A stretch of DNA of 64,000 nucleotides from Shewanella sp. Isolate11. Its GTDB lineage: Bacteria; Pseudomonadota; Gammaproteobacteria; Enterobacterales; Shewanellaceae. The translations under genes and the position numbers were made by a program. Shown here in pieces: positions 39,094-48,883 of this stretch (the first letter of the stretch is position 1; each line of letters starts with the position of its first letter). The stretch covers positions 662,644 to 726,643 of the forward strand of contig NZ_JAKEVF010000001.1 in assembly GCF_022398315.1 (NCBI RefSeq), given 5' to 3'. The notes under the pieces were generated by a model. The model was not told the DNA's origin, did not search any database, and saw nothing but the letters and a program-made list of their open reading frames with translations.

Positions 39094-39473
39094 TAAAAGT
39101 GTGTTTAGCATTAGTGCTGAGTTTAGGGATGATATCGACAGCTTCGGCTTCACAGCTCGATGCTTGCAGTAAAAATACTGAAAGCGATATTTGTCATTCT
39201 TATCTTGAAGGTGTGGTCGATGGAGCTTTGATGTATAAGCCTAATGCCGTCGGAAAACGCCTCGAGGGCAATGGCTATGAATCTCGTGCATTAAAGTATC
39301 GCAGTGGTTCTCGTTTTCAACAAGCAAATCGCACCTATTGCGAAGATCGAATCCCAGATCGCGATGCTTTGGTGAGTGGACTTGTGGAAGCTTATTTGGC
39401 GGGTAGTATTAAAACGCCGGATGAATTAACCGAAGTGGTTTACAGCTTGATGGATTGCCAAAGACTGAAATAG
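39090..39473 (+). CDS. Small exported protein, Rap1a/Tai-like, coupled to nhaA
   Basis: 127 residues with a Sec signal ([20 protein letters not shown], cut before SQLD). The mature protein has four cysteines ([23 protein letters not shown]) and the pattern Cys-x2[10 protein letters not shown] then Val-EAYL, which recalls the Rap1a/Tai family of small periplasmic proteins. Some relatives are immunity proteins against type VI effectors, but no effector gene is nearby. Its ATG overlaps the nhaA stop (ATGA), implying translational coupling to the antiporter. Function unknown. Confidence 0.65.
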   Translation: MIKVCLALVLSLGMISTASASQLDACSKNTESDICHSYLEGVVDGALMYKPNAVGKRLEGNGYESRALKYRSGSRFQQANRTYCEDRIPDRDALVSGLVEAYLAGSIKTPDELTEVVYSLMDCQRLK

Positions 39474-39502
39474 TCTGATTGGCGGAGTGAATATCACCAT
39501 TG

Positions 39503-40411
39503 ATGTCCCATCTTAACTATAACCATCTGTATTATTTTTGGATGGTGCATAAAAAAGGCTCAGTCGCGAAAGCGGCTGAGACCCTTTGCTTAACGCCGCA
39601 AACGGTAACCGGTCAAATCCGCGTGTTAGAAGGTCGTTTAAATGGCAGTTTATTTAAACGAGTTGGTCGCTCTTTAGAGCCTACCGAATTAGGTGAATTA
39701 GTGTTTCGCTATGCCGATAAGATGTTTCGGCTTAGCTATGAAATGCTCGATATTCTTAATTATCAGAAAGACAATAATATCCTGTTTGAAGTTGGGATCG
39801 CCGATGCACTTTCTAAGGCATTAGCCAGCCGAGTATTACTCTCTGTGGTACCGAGTGATGGTTCGATGCAGTTAGCCTGCTATGAAGCAACTCATGAAAG
39901 CTTAATGGAGCGGCTACGTGCCCATAAGCTGGATATGATCCTTTCCGATTGTGCCGGCGAGTCGTTAAAGTATCCCGAAATTTTATCTAAGAAATTAGGT
40001 GAATGTGGCGTTGCATTCTTCTCTTCTGAAAGCTATTCGAAACCGTTTCCCCAATGTTTAGAGCAGGGTAAGTTACTGATCCCAGGTAAACGCACTTCGC
40101 TTGGGCAGCAGTTACACCATTGGTTTGATGAGAATGGCCTTAATGTGTCTATTCTGGGCGAGTTTGATGATGCAGCGATGATGAAAGCGTTTGGTTATTT
40201 CAACCGCGGGATCTTTGTCGCACCTTCCATCTACAAGCAAGATATCCTTGCTCATGACATGCATCTTTTAGGGGAAACCACGGATATTACCGAGGTTTAC
40301 CATGTAATGTTTGCCGAGCGGATGATACAACATCCGGCGGTAAAAAGATTATTGGCCACCGATTTTTCAGATCTGTTTGGTGGTAAAGATCTCCAAGTAC
40401 AACGATTTTAA
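39503..40411 (+). CDS. nhaR: LysR-family activator NhaR
   Basis: 302 residues from the ATG at 39503 (a TTG at 39500 is an alternative). N-terminal winged helix: YNHLYYFWMVHKKGSVAKAAETLCLTPQTVTGQIRVLE. The effector domain matches E. coli NhaR throughout (LEPTELGELVFRYADKMF, LDMILSDCAGES, LLIPGKR, EFDDAAMMKAFGYFNRGIFVAP, MFAERMIQHPAVKR). NhaR activates nhaA in response to Na+. It directly follows nhaA and the small exported protein. Confidence 0.95.
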   Translation: MSHLNYNHLYYFWMVHKKGSVAKAAETLCLTPQTVTGQIRVLEGRLNGSLFKRVGRSLEPTELGELVFRYADKMFRLSYEMLDILNYQKDNNILFEVGIADALSKALASRVLLSVVPSDGSMQLACYEATHESLMERLRAHKLDMILSDCAGESLKYPEILSKKLGECGVAFFSSESYSKPFPQCLEQGKLLIPGKRTSLGQQLHHWFDENGLNVSILGEFDDAAMMKAFGYFNRGIFVAPSIYKQDILAHDMHLLGETTDITEVYHVMFAERMIQHPAVKRLLATDFSDLFGGKDLQVQRF

Positions 40412-40504
40412 ATTGATGCCAGCTTAAAGCGTTACTGGTACACTTGCGCTGTTAAATTATGTGGCGCCAATTATGTGGGCGTAATGACAGATAAGGGAGA
40501 AGTT

Positions 40505-40756
40505 GTGTCTGAGCCAATGAATATTGCCAGAGTAAGATGGGCGTGCCGCCGAGGTATGCTTGAACTTGATGTGTTGTTTCAACCTTTTGTTGAGACTCAA
40601 TATGAGTCGCTGTCTGCTCAAGATAAAGCCATATTTGTACGTTTGTTAGAGTGTGAAGATCCAGAGTTGTTTGCCTGGTTTATGGGACATGAAGTTTGCC
40701 CCGATCCACAATTAGCGCAAATGGTGGTTCAGGTTCGTGGCCGGGCGGCGCCATAG
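40505..40756 (+). CDS. sdhE: Succinate dehydrogenase flavinylation factor SdhE
   Basis: 83 residues from the GTG at 40505, which has GGGAGAAG just upstream; longer in-frame starts at 40475 and 40484 look less likely. SdhE helps attach FAD covalently to SdhA and FrdA. The conserved RRGMLELD (the RGxxE motif) and LECEDPELFAWFMGHEVCPDPQL are present. It overlaps the next gene by 20 bp, an sdhE-ygfX pair also seen in E. coli. Its position before nadB, another FAD enzyme gene related to SdhA, is conserved in Shewanella. Confidence 0.93.
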   Translation: MSEPMNIARVRWACRRGMLELDVLFQPFVETQYESLSAQDKAIFVRLLECEDPELFAWFMGHEVCPDPQLAQMVVQVRGRAAP

Positions 40757-41147
40757 TTTCACCTTACTTTCCTCCTTTGACCAACGATTATCGTTGGTCA
40801 TTTTTGCCGCTGTTTGCTTTACCTCTTTACTTGCTTGGCCTGCAATAAACCATCTTGCTATTACACTGTTTAAATGGCTTGTCGCTATCGGCTTAGCCAT
40901 CTTCTTTATCCTACAATGGCTTAAATTAAAGCTATGGTCATTTGAGTTCTGGGTAGATGAAGCGGGGCAGGCCTCTTGCGATCAACTGGACGCACCTTGT
41001 CAGATCAAACTGCTGTGGATCAGTCCATTAATTTTAGTGTTTCAACTTAGAGATCTAAAACGTAAGCGGCTGGTGTTGGTGTGGCGAGATATGCTGGACG
41101 ACACAAGTTATCGTCACTTGTGTCGTCTGCTATTACGATATGGTTGA
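40737..41147 (+). CDS. YgfX-like inner-membrane protein paired with SdhE
   Basis: 136 residues. Two adjacent membrane segments (LSLVIFAAVCFTSLLAWPA and LFKWLVAIGLAIFFILQW) are followed by a small soluble domain ending LVWRDMLDDTSYRHLCRLLLRYG. This layout and ending match E. coli YgfX (CptA), whose gene also overlaps sdhE. The E. coli pair was reported as a toxin-antitoxin system affecting MreB and FtsZ, an interpretation that conflicts with the SdhE function. The GTG start lies inside sdhE. It converges with nadB with a 4-bp gap. Confidence 0.75.
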   Translation: MAGRRHSFTLLSSFDQRLSLVIFAAVCFTSLLAWPAINHLAITLFKWLVAIGLAIFFILQWLKLKLWSFEFWVDEAGQASCDQLDAPCQIKLLWISPLILVFQLRDLKRKRLVLVWRDMLDDTSYRHLCRLLLRYG

Positions 41148-41151
41148 TGAT

Positions 41152-42762
41152 TTAATCGGGCAGTAAAATGGTGGGATGTGGATTATCACTCTTTTCGGGG
41201 TGATCGATATTGTAATGTAAGCCGCGGCTCTCTTTACGCTCCATCGCACAACGTATGATCAGCTCAGCGACTTGCACCAGATTACGTAACTCCAGTAAGT
41301 TGTTACTCACTCTAAAGTTACTGTAATACTCCTGGATCTCTTGTTGCAGCATGGCGCAGCGGCGCAATGCACGCTCAAGACGCTTATCTGAACGTACAAT
41401 TCCTACGTAGTCCCACATAAAGAGTCTAAGTTCATGCCAGTTGTGGGCGATAACAACTTCTTCGTCTGAGTTTGATACTTGGCTTTCGTCCCAAGGTGGG
41501 ATATCACCAGGCATAGGGATTTTTGCTAATTGACTTTCAATGTCTTCACCGGCAGCGCGAGCAAATACTAAACACTCTAATAATGAGTTACTGGCGAGGC
41601 GGTTAGCGCCGTGTAAGCCAGTGTAAGCCACTTCGCCAATAGCATATAAGCCGTTGAGATCGGTCTGACCATGCAGATCTGTCATTACGCCACCACAGGT
41701 ATAGTGCGCCGCCGGTACCACGGGAATGGCATCTTTAGTGATATCTATACCTAATTCTAAACAACGTTTATAGATAGTCGGAAAATGCTTTATCACAAAG
41801 TCAGCAGGCTTATGGGTGATATCTAAGTAAACACAGTCAGCCCCGAGACGTTTCATTTCATAATCGATGGCACGAGCGACGATGTCCCGTGGCGCTAATT
41901 CGCCGCGTTCGTCAAAGTCGGGCATAAAGCGAGTCCCATCGGGGCGTTTTAAATATGCTCCTTCGCCACGAAGTGCTTCGGTGAGCAAGAAGTTACGTGC
42001 ATCGGCATGGTACAGGCATGTTGGGTGAAATTGGTTAAATTCCATGTTGGCGACACGGCAACCTGAACGCCAAGCCATGGCGATACCATCACCCGAAGCA
42101 ATATCAGGGTTAGAAGTATATTGATAAACTTTAGATGAGCCCCCCGTTGCCAACGCGACAAAGCGTGCCTTGATGGTTTCGACATGTTCTTGATCACGAT
42201 TCCAAACGTAGGCTCCTAATACTCGGTTACCTGGACGCTTGAGTTTACGAGAAGTAATTAAATCGATGGCGTTATAACGTTCTAGAACCTGAATATTTGG
42301 GTGGTTGAGGGCGCGATCTTGTAGGGTAACCTGTACCTCTTTACCTGTAGCATCGGCGGCATGAAGAATACGTCGATGACTATGTCCACCTTCTCGCGTG
42401 AGGTGATAAGGTGCATTGGATTGATCGCCATCGGCGGTTTCTTCTTTATCGAATGCGACACCGCAATCGATAAGCCATTCCATCGAACTCTTGGCATTTT
42501 CCGCGGTGTAAGTGACCACTTGCTCATCACATAGCCCAGCTCCCGCGACTAAAGTATCGGCGACATGAGATTCAATGGTATCCTCTTCATCGAAAACGGA
42601 AGCGATACCACCCTGTGCATAAAAGGTAGAACCTTCAGATAAAGGCCCTTTAGAGAGCAAAATAACCTTTGTTTTCTCAGCCAAATGTAGCGCTAAAGTT
42701 AGACCAGCAGCGCCGCTGCCGATCACCAAAACGTCAGAATGGTGTTCAACTACTTGTTTCAT
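41152..42762 (-). CDS. nadB: L-aspartate oxidase
   Basis: 536 residues. NadB oxidises aspartate to iminoaspartate, the first step of de novo NAD synthesis, with FAD. The dinucleotide fold [20 protein letters not shown] is at the N-terminus, and the FAD/substrate motifs [27 protein letters not shown] and [19 protein letters not shown] follow. The C-terminal helical domain ends near [17 protein letters not shown]. It is divergent from rpoE, the same arrangement as in E. coli. Confidence 0.97.
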   Translation of the reverse strand: MKQVVEHHSDVLVIGSGAAGLTLALHLAEKTKVILLSKGPLSEGSTFYAQGGIASVFDEEDTIESHVADTLVAGAGLCDEQVVTYTAENAKSSMEWLIDCGVAFDKEETADGDQSNAPYHLTREGGHSHRRILHAADATGKEVQVTLQDRALNHPNIQVLERYNAIDLITSRKLKRPGNRVLGAYVWNRDQEHVETIKARFVALATGGSSKVYQYTSNPDIASGDGIAMAWRSGCRVANMEFNQFHPTCLYHADARNFLLTEALRGEGAYLKRPDGTRFMPDFDERGELAPRDIVARAIDYEMKRLGADCVYLDITHKPADFVIKHFPTIYKRCLELGIDITKDAIPVVPAAHYTCGGVMTDLHGQTDLNGLYAIGEVAYTGLHGANRLASNSLLECLVFARAAGEDIESQLAKIPMPGDIPPWDESQVSNSDEEVVIAHNWHELRLFMWDYVGIVRSDKRLERALRRCAMLQQEIQEYYSNFRVSNNLLELRNLVQVAELIIRCAMERKESRGLHYNIDHPEKSDNPHPTILLPD

Positions 42763-42870
42763 CAGGTATCATGATAAGTTATGTGGGTATTACCTATGGT
42801 AAACCAAGACAGAAAATATGGATACAGGTCTTGCGGTAGAAAATAAATTCATATTTAGCAATTTTTTTTA

Positions 42871-42897
42871 GAACTTTTTCGGTATGGGCTAGTCTAC
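42871..42897 (+). promoter_or_regulatory. sigma-E promoter of rpoE
   Basis: GAACTT (42871-42876), 16 bp, then TCTAC (42893-42897) matches the sigma-E consensus GGAACTT-N16-TCTAA. It lies 65 bp before the rpoE start, so the operon should autoregulate. Consensus from memory of the RpoE regulon. Confidence 0.75.
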
Positions 42898-42961
42898 ATA
42901 TGTGAATATGATTCGAGCGACTGAGAAATCAGCATTTTAGATTTAGGAGTAGTCGGCTCGG

Positions 42962-43540
42962 ATGAGTGGACAAATAAGTGATCAACAATTAGTTGAGCGA
43001 GTACAACAGGGAGATAAAAACGCTTTTAACCTGCTGGTACAAAAATACCAGAGTAAAGTAATCAATCTGATAGCAAGGTATGTTCGCAATCAGGCTGATG
43101 TGGCAGATGTTGCGCAAGAGGCGTTTATTAAAGCGTATCGTGCATTGCCGAATTTTAGAGGTGAAAGTGCATTTTATACCTGGCTGTATCGTATTGCAGT
43201 CAATACTGCAAAAAATCATTTAGTGGCACAAGGTCGGCGAACGCCTGCTAATGATGTCGATGCCGAAGAGGCGGAATATTATGACGGTAGTGATGCCCTG
43301 AAAGAGTTTGCCTCTCCAGAGCGTTTGATGTTGTCAGATGAGATCCGCAAAGTAGTATTCGATACATTAGATACATTGCCTGAAGAATTGAAGATGGCAA
43401 TTTCTCTACGTGAACTCGATGGTATGAGTTACGAAGAGATTGCCAATGTGATGGAGTGTCCCGTCGGTACGGTGAGATCGCGTATCTTCCGTGCTCGGGA
43501 GGCCATCGATAAACAGTTACAGCCTTTGCTTCAACAGTGA
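42962..43540 (+). CDS. rpoE: Sigma factor RpoE (sigma-E)
   Basis: 192-residue ECF sigma factor. Region 2 contains NLIARYVRNQADVADVAQEAFIKAYRAL and ESAFYTWLYRIAVNTAKNHL; region 4 is LPEELKMAISLRELDGMSYEEIANVMECPVGTVRSRIFRARE. It responds to envelope stress when RseA is cleaved. It has a sigma-E promoter of its own and is followed by rseA, rseB and rseC in the usual order. Confidence 0.98.
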   Translation: MSGQISDQQLVERVQQGDKNAFNLLVQKYQSKVINLIARYVRNQADVADVAQEAFIKAYRALPNFRGESAFYTWLYRIAVNTAKNHLVAQGRRTPANDVDAEEAEYYDGSDALKEFASPERLMLSDEIRKVVFDTLDTLPEELKMAISLRELDGMSYEEIANVMECPVGTVRSRIFRAREAIDKQLQPLLQQ

Positions 43541-43595
43541 TCGCGGTAACAAAACAGTTTTATCTCAATACATTAATTTTATATATGGGTGATAA

Positions 43596-44201
43596 ATGGA
43601 TAAATTAGGTCAGGAATGGGTATCCGCTGCAGTCGACGGTGAAGTCGATGCGCAGGTATTGGCTGAATTAGCGGCTGATACGGATTCACATCAAGAGTGG
43701 CGTGATTATCATATGATCGGTGACGCAATGCGTGGTGAGCTGCCTAAAATGATCAACCTTGATCTGAGTGCCAGCATCGCAACCGCTATTGAGGATGAAC
43801 CGACTATCATTGCGCCAAAAACTGCACAGAAGAGCGAAGCGGCTTCTGCTGGCAAATTAGCCAATGTGATCCCAATGTTTAAACAGTTTGGTCAATATGC
43901 CATTGCCGCTAGTGTCGCCTTAGTTGCGGTTGTTGGCGTGCAAAACTATAACCAAACAGCCGAACAAGATGCTTCACCATTACCCGTATTAAATACGCGT
44001 CCTTTAATTGGCAGCGCGTCTCCTGTGAGTTTACAGACTGGTCCTGTTCAGCAAAACCAGAGCATAACTAATGAACGTGTTATGGAGCAACGTCACCGCA
44101 TCAACACCTATATTCAAGACCATATGCTGCAGCAAAGATTGAATAATAGTGCGAATATAGATGACAATAGCGACACAACACCGATCCCGGTGCCCCACTA
44201 A
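43596..44201 (+). CDS. rseA: Anti-sigma factor RseA
   Basis: 201 residues: an N-terminal sigma-binding cytoplasmic domain (KLGQEWVSAAVDGEVDAQVLAELAADTDSHQEWRDYHMIGDAMRGE), one membrane segment (QYAIAASVALVAVVGVQNY, near residue 105) and a periplasmic tail. It holds RpoE inactive at the membrane until DegS and RseP cut it. RseB protects its periplasmic end. It lies between rpoE and rseB. The tail is low in sequence conservation, as usual. Confidence 0.93.
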   Translation: MDKLGQEWVSAAVDGEVDAQVLAELAADTDSHQEWRDYHMIGDAMRGELPKMINLDLSASIATAIEDEPTIIAPKTAQKSEAASAGKLANVIPMFKQFGQYAIAASVALVAVVGVQNYNQTAEQDASPLPVLNTRPLIGSASPVSLQTGPVQQNQSITNERVMEQRHRINTYIQDHMLQQRLNNSANIDDNSDTTPIPVPH

Positions 44202-44256
44202 ACGCTATTGAACTGGTCACATAATCGATGTGGCCAGTCTTTTTTAAGGAGTTAGC

Positions 44257-45192
44257 TTGCGTCTTATTTGGTTGGCCCTGTTAGTCTTCGCGCTCCCCGT
44301 TAGCGCTCAAGAAGAGTTGTCCGCCAAAGCTTGGTTAGAAAACATGAGTCAAGCTTTGAAGCAACGCGAATTCAAAATGTCTCTGATCCACCTTCAGTCG
44401 GATCACATTCGTCCCCTAGTGTATATTCATGGTCAGGTTGAAGATCAAGAAGTGGCTTTTTTAGAGCACCTCAATGGTCCACCAAAGAATGCCGTACGTG
44501 TTGGTAATACCGTTACTTTTATTGAGCATGATCAACCCGCATATAGCGTTGAAGCCGAACGTATACAAGGTGTTTTGCCTCCAGCTTTCGCTGGTGATAT
44601 CAGCTCTTTAGAGGCGGGGTATCAATTTGTTTTAGGTGGTCGTAGCCGTTTAGCGGGACGCCCAGGTCAGTTAGTGCGCATTATCCCCAATGACGATTAT
44701 CGTTATGGCTATCAGGTTTGGCTGGATATGGATACCTATCTGCCACTGCGTTATGACATGCTCAACTTAGAGAAACAATTGTTAGAGCAGATCTTAGTGG
44801 TCGAGCTGATTGTGCTTGATGATGCGCCAGCTATTTTACGTGAGGCTTATAAGCAAGAGTGGCCTGCAGTGGTTACACAGCGTAAACGTGCACAAGTGGA
44901 TAACTGGACGTTTTCTTGGCTCCCTGATGGATTTAAAGTTTTAGTCAAAGATAATCATAGATTAATCGGCAGCAATGAAGCGGCGGAATATATTGCGCTT
45001 AGCGATGGTTTAACTAATATCTCTGTATATGTGGCACGTGCCAGTGAGGCTGCAATGCCAGACGAATTGATGACTCGAAATGGTCTCTCATTAGCCAGTG
45101 AACGCGTTGGCAATGCCGAAGTGGTTGCGGTGGGGAAAGCCCCTGCAGAAACGTTAGCGCGCATCGCTAAAAGCATTACTATCGAGCGATAA
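44257..45192 (+). CDS. rseB: Sigma-E regulatory protein RseB
   Basis: 311 residues with a signal peptide (IWLALLVFALPVSA). The start is a TTG with AAGGAG 5 bp upstream. RseB binds RseA in the periplasm and blocks DegS until lipopolysaccharide or misfolded lipoproteins displace it. Seen: the LolA-like N-terminal domain with RPLVYIHGQVEDQEVAFLEHLNGPPKNAVR and LGGRSRLAGRPGQLVRIIPND, and the smaller C-terminal domain WTFSWLPDGFKVL. It follows rseA by 55 bp and rseC follows it by 5 bp. Confidence 0.94.
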   Translation: MRLIWLALLVFALPVSAQEELSAKAWLENMSQALKQREFKMSLIHLQSDHIRPLVYIHGQVEDQEVAFLEHLNGPPKNAVRVGNTVTFIEHDQPAYSVEAERIQGVLPPAFAGDISSLEAGYQFVLGGRSRLAGRPGQLVRIIPNDDYRYGYQVWLDMDTYLPLRYDMLNLEKQLLEQILVVELIVLDDAPAILREAYKQEWPAVVTQRKRAQVDNWTFSWLPDGFKVLVKDNHRLIGSNEAAEYIALSDGLTNISVYVARASEAAMPDELMTRNGLSLASERVGNAEVVAVGKAPAETLARIAKSITIER

Positions 45193-45197
45193 ACATT

Positions 45198-45665
45198 ATG
45201 ATGGAAGAGGTGGCAACGGTTATTCGTGATGAGGGTAACGGTTGGATAACAGTTGAAGTCAAAGTAAAAAATGCCTGCAATCATTGTGATAATAATGATA
45301 GTTGCGGCACTTCAGCTGTGTCTAAGGCTTTCTCTCCCAAAGTGCAGCGTTTTGCTGTTGCCGCTGAAGGTCAATATCAGACTGGTGAGCTTATTAAATT
45401 AGGACTACCTGAAAGCGTGATTCTTAAAGCAGCGGCAATTGTCTATCTGTTACCGCTGGCAGGTTTGTTTATCGGCGCCGGTGTGGGACATTTCCTGATG
45501 ACTCTGTTCGGCAGTACTGCAGTAGATGCTGGTTCCATTGTCACTGGGCTTTTAGGGGCTTTCTTTGCTTGGGATATGGGAAAGCGCTGGGCGAGTGCGT
45601 TAGAAGAGAATAGTCAGCCAATTATTATTTCCCGCCTAGGTCTACCGATCACCACCTCTGCTTAA
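45198..45665 (+). CDS. rseC: RseC, regulator of sigma-E operon / reducer-type membrane protein
   Basis: 155 residues. N-terminal cysteine-rich part ACNHCDNNDSCG resembles the cysteine cluster of E. coli RseC and RnfB-associated proteins, and two membrane segments follow (AAAIVYLLPLAGLFIGAGVG; AGSIVTGLLGAFFAWDMG). It is linked to SoxR reduction and to the rsx/rnf complex in E. coli; its role in sigma-E control is weak. It ends the rpoE operon. Two adjacent ATG codons (45198 and 45201) are possible starts. Confidence 0.92.
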   Translation: MMEEVATVIRDEGNGWITVEVKVKNACNHCDNNDSCGTSAVSKAFSPKVQRFAVAAEGQYQTGELIKLGLPESVILKAAAIVYLLPLAGLFIGAGVGHFLMTLFGSTAVDAGSIVTGLLGAFFAWDMGKRWASALEENSQPIIISRLGLPITTSA

Positions 45666-45784
45666 CTCGTTCTTAGCGTAATATTTGTTATCTGTCGCTG
45701 ATTCCAATTGGTATTAGGTCGTTGATCGGGTACAATTCGGCACTTTTAGAACATTTTCAACTTCGAGTGTAGTCATTTCGCATA

Positions 45785-47575
45785 ATGAAGCATATTAGAA
45801 ACTTTTCGATTATTGCCCATATTGACCATGGCAAATCAACCCTATCTGACCGTCTTATTCAAGATTGCGGTGGCTTGTCTGACCGTGAAATGGCGGCGCA
45901 AGTATTAGACTCAATGGAGCTTGAGCGTGAGCGTGGTATTACCATTAAAGCGCAGAGTGTGACGCTCGATTATAAAGCTAAAGACGGTGAAACCTATCAG
46001 CTTAATTTTATCGATACTCCAGGCCACGTGGATTTCTCCTATGAAGTTTCGCGTTCATTGGCTGCCTGTGAAGGTGCCTTACTGGTTGTTGATGCCGGTC
46101 AAGGTGTTGAGGCCCAGACACTAGCAAACTGTTATACCGCATTAGAGATGGATTTGGACGTAGTGCCTATCCTTAATAAAATCGATTTACCGCAAGCCGA
46201 TCCTGAGCGTGTTGCCGAAGAGATTGAAGATATTGTTGGTATCGAAGCTGCTGATGCGGTGCGTTGTTCTGCTAAAACTGGCGTTGGTATTACCGATGTT
46301 TTAGAGACAATTGTTGCGCAAATTCCACCACCACAAGGTGACCCTGATGCGCCATTGCAAGCTTTGATCATCGACTCTTGGTTCGATAGCTATTTAGGCG
46401 TTGTCTCATTAGTACGTATTAAAAACGGCAAGCTGAAGAAGGGTGACAAGTTTAAGGTAATGTCAACAGGTCAGACACACACTGCTGATCGTGTTGGTAT
46501 CTTTACTCCAAAACAAACTGATACTGGCGCATTGAATACTGGCGAAGTTGGTTTTGTTATTGCGGGTATTAAAGAGATCCATGGTGCACCGGTTGGTGAT
46601 ACTTTAACGCTGGCTAAACACGGCGCTGAAAAGCCATTACCTGGATTTAAAAAGGTTAAACCGCAGGTCTATGCGGGTGTATTCCCTATTTCTACCGATG
46701 ATTATGAGAACTTCCGTGATGCGCTCAACAAGCTGAGCCTGAACGATGCTTCCTTATTCTTTGAGCCTGAAACATCTTCTGCTTTAGGTTTTGGTTTCCG
46801 TATTGGTTACCTCGGTCTATTACACATGGAGATCGTTCAAGAGCGTCTAGAACGCGAATATAACTTGGATTTGATCACCACTGCGCCGACGGTAGTGTAT
46901 GAAGTGGTTACCACCAAAGGTGAAACCATCTATGTTGATAATCCATCGGATCTTCCACCGATGAACAACATCGAAGAGATGCGTGAACCTATTGTTGAAA
47001 CCAATATCTTAGTACCTAAAGAGTACTTAGGTAATGTCATCACCTTATGTGTTGAGAAACGTGGCTTGCAGACCAACATGGTTTATCACGGCAATCAAGT
47101 GGCCATCACTTACGATATGCCGATGGCAGAGGTGGTCATGGACTTCTTCGATCGCTTGAAGTCGACCAGTCGAGGTTATGCTTCACTGGAATATAACTTT
47201 AAACGTTTTGAAGCCGCAGACATGGTTCGACTAGATGTATTGATTAACGGTGACCGCGTTGATGCGTTAGCGATGATCTTGCATAAGAGCAACGTTCGTT
47301 ATCAAGGCTTAGCATTAGTGAATAAGATGAAAGAGCTTATTCCAAGACAGATGTTCGATATCGCGATTCAAGCTGCTATCGGTAGCCAGATTATTGCTCG
47401 TTCTTCGGTTAAAGCGCTACGTAAAGACGTAACGGCAAAATGTTACGGTGGTGACGTATCGCGTAAGAAGAAACTGCTTAATAAGCAAAAAGAAGGTAAG
47501 AAGCGCATGAAGCAAGTGGGCAACGTGGAAGTTCCACAAGAAGCCTTCCTTGCGGTACTAAAATTGAACGAATAA
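45785..47575 (+). CDS. lepA: Elongation factor 4 (LepA)
   Basis: 596 residues. Ribosome-associated GTPase that promotes back-translocation and helps initiation or 30S assembly. The G motifs are [10 protein letters not shown] (G1), [17 protein letters not shown] (G3) and [15 protein letters not shown] (G4). Domains II and III and the LepA-specific C-terminal domain ([21 protein letters not shown]) follow. A strong terminator and a 174-bp mobile element separate it from lepB, although in many relatives the two form an operon. Confidence 0.98.
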   Translation: MKHIRNFSIIAHIDHGKSTLSDRLIQDCGGLSDREMAAQVLDSMELERERGITIKAQSVTLDYKAKDGETYQLNFIDTPGHVDFSYEVSRSLAACEGALLVVDAGQGVEAQTLANCYTALEMDLDVVPILNKIDLPQADPERVAEEIEDIVGIEAADAVRCSAKTGVGITDVLETIVAQIPPPQGDPDAPLQALIIDSWFDSYLGVVSLVRIKNGKLKKGDKFKVMSTGQTHTADRVGIFTPKQTDTGALNTGEVGFVIAGIKEIHGAPVGDTLTLAKHGAEKPLPGFKKVKPQVYAGVFPISTDDYENFRDALNKLSLNDASLFFEPETSSALGFGFRIGYLGLLHMEIVQERLEREYNLDLITTAPTVVYEVVTTKGETIYVDNPSDLPPMNNIEEMREPIVETNILVPKEYLGNVITLCVEKRGLQTNMVYHGNQVAITYDMPMAEVVMDFFDRLKSTSRGYASLEYNFKRFEAADMVRLDVLINGDRVDALAMILHKSNVRYQGLALVNKMKELIPRQMFDIAIQAAIGSQIIARSSVKALRKDVTAKCYGGDVSRKKKLLNKQKEGKKRMKQVGNVEVPQEAFLAVLKLNE

Positions 47576-47614
47576 TCACTATTTGGTTAATATTTGTTAA
47601 TAGTGATTAAGAAT

Positions 47615-47645
47615 AAGCGCCGCGATTTGCGGCGCTTTCATTGTT
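47615..47645 (+). terminator. intrinsic terminator of lepA
   Basis: AAGCGCCGC and GCGGCGCTT (9 bp) enclose a 5-nt loop and end in TCATTG. It stands about 40 bp after the stop. The tail is U-poor, so termination may be partial and lepB may still be cotranscribed. Confidence 0.65.
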
Positions 47646-47702
47646 TCAGTATAAAAGAGTATCAGTTTAAAAGGGACTCGGTATAAAAGCGTTTCGCTAT
47701 AA

Positions 47703-47876
47703 TACCAATCAAAGTAAATTAATGAGCAGCCTGCTTTATAAAAGAATGGGCGCAGGAAAAATTGTCGATAACAAGGCATAAATTGTAGTAACTAGTTATT
47801 CTAATTACAAAATTTACAACACGGTTATCGGCGATTTTAACTAGCAAAAGTGATCAGATAATTACTGCGATTGGTA
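47703..47876. mobile_element. 174-bp MITE-like element, copy 1 (between lepA and lepB)
   Basis: It begins TACCAATCAAAGTAA and ends TTACTGCGATTGGTA, giving terminal inverted repeats of about 15 bp with two mismatches. The flanks are TAA on both sides (47700-47702 and 47877-47879), a 3-bp target duplication. It has no coding capacity. Subterminal stretches (TGTCGATAAC near the left end and GGTTATCGGCGA near the right) and a central TAACTAGTTA palindrome suggest the whole element folds as a long hairpin. Copy 2 at 62196-62369 has the same length and differs at about 17 positions by eye. Confidence 0.85.
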
Positions 47877-47964
47877 TAACAATAGCAACACGATACAGAG
47901 GCGCTTTTTAGGTATTTGGCAAGAGGTCAGATACACAGGTTTTATTTCCAGGAGTTAGTTAGCT

Positions 47965-48882
47965 ATGGCAGCTTATTTTTCGCTTATTTTGGTCTTGGTG
48001 ACGTTAGGCAGTGGTTTGATCTGGATGTTCGACGCATTTGTTTTGGCACCTAAGCGTCAACAGAAGCTGGCAGTTGCTCAAGCCTCACAAGCTGAAATTA
48101 GTGAAGAGAGTGCAGAGAAGATTGTTCGAGAGTCGGCATTGGTCGAAACGTCACGCTCTATTTTTCCGGTTATCGCCTTCGTATTGATCTTACGCTCATT
48201 TCTTTATGAACCATTTCAAATTCCATCTGGCTCTATGATGCCAACCCTATTGGTCGGGGATTTTATTTTAGTTGAGAAGTTTAGCTATGGTTTAAAAGAC
48301 CCTGTGTGGCGCAGTCAGTTGGTGGAAACAGGTAAACCTAAGCGCGGTGATGTTGCGGTATTTAAATATCCTGAAAACCCTCAGATTGATTACATTAAGC
48401 GTGTCATCGGTTTACCGGGTGATCGGATCGTATACCGTAATAAAGAGCTTTATGTTCAGCCTGCTTGCCCAGAAGGTAACAGCGACTGCCCGGGGCTTGA
48501 AAAAGTGACCCGTGTTGGTGTCAATCAAGGTGAGTTCAATCAAGACAATATTCCACTGCTACGATATAAGGAACAGCTTGGCGATGTCAGCCACGATATC
48601 TTAATTAATCCAGGTCGCAGAGAGCCTACGTCTTATTATTATCATGAGAAAAATCTAGATGTGGGCGAGTTTATCGTGCCTCAAGGGCAATATTTCATGA
48701 TGGGTGATAACCGTGATAACAGTACTGATTCGCGTTTCTGGGGCTTTGTACCCGAAGCGAATTTAGTCGGTAAAGCCGTTGCTATTTGGATCAGTTTCGA
48801 ATTTGAACGCCGTCCATCTGACTTCTTACCCGCTTGGATACCAACAGGCGTGCGCTTTAATCGTGTAGGCGGAATTATTTAA
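47965..48882 (+). CDS. lepB: Signal peptidase I
   Basis: 305 residues. Cleaves signal peptides from exported preproteins. Two N-terminal membrane segments ([18 protein letters not shown] and [16 protein letters not shown]) precede the catalytic serine in [11 protein letters not shown] (Ser90), and the general-base lysine is in [17 protein letters not shown] (Lys145). [19 protein letters not shown] and the C-terminal motif are conserved. It starts a conserved cluster lepB-rnc-era-recO-pdxJ-acpS. Confidence 0.97.
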   Translation: MAAYFSLILVLVTLGSGLIWMFDAFVLAPKRQQKLAVAQASQAEISEESAEKIVRESALVETSRSIFPVIAFVLILRSFLYEPFQIPSGSMMPTLLVGDFILVEKFSYGLKDPVWRSQLVETGKPKRGDVAVFKYPENPQIDYIKRVIGLPGDRIVYRNKELYVQPACPEGNSDCPGLEKVTRVGVNQGEFNQDNIPLLRYKEQLGDVSHDILINPGRREPTSYYYHEKNLDVGEFIVPQGQYFMMGDNRDNSTDSRFWGFVPEANLVGKAVAIWISFEFERRPSDFLPAWIPTGVRFNRVGGII

Positions 48883-48883
48883 C

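Noticed and set aside
45699..45716. CCAATTGGTATTA sequences here and near 1203 and 28953 as further MITE copies
   Set aside because: They share only the short TACCAAT/ATTGGTA end motif; the internal sequence and second terminus are missing.
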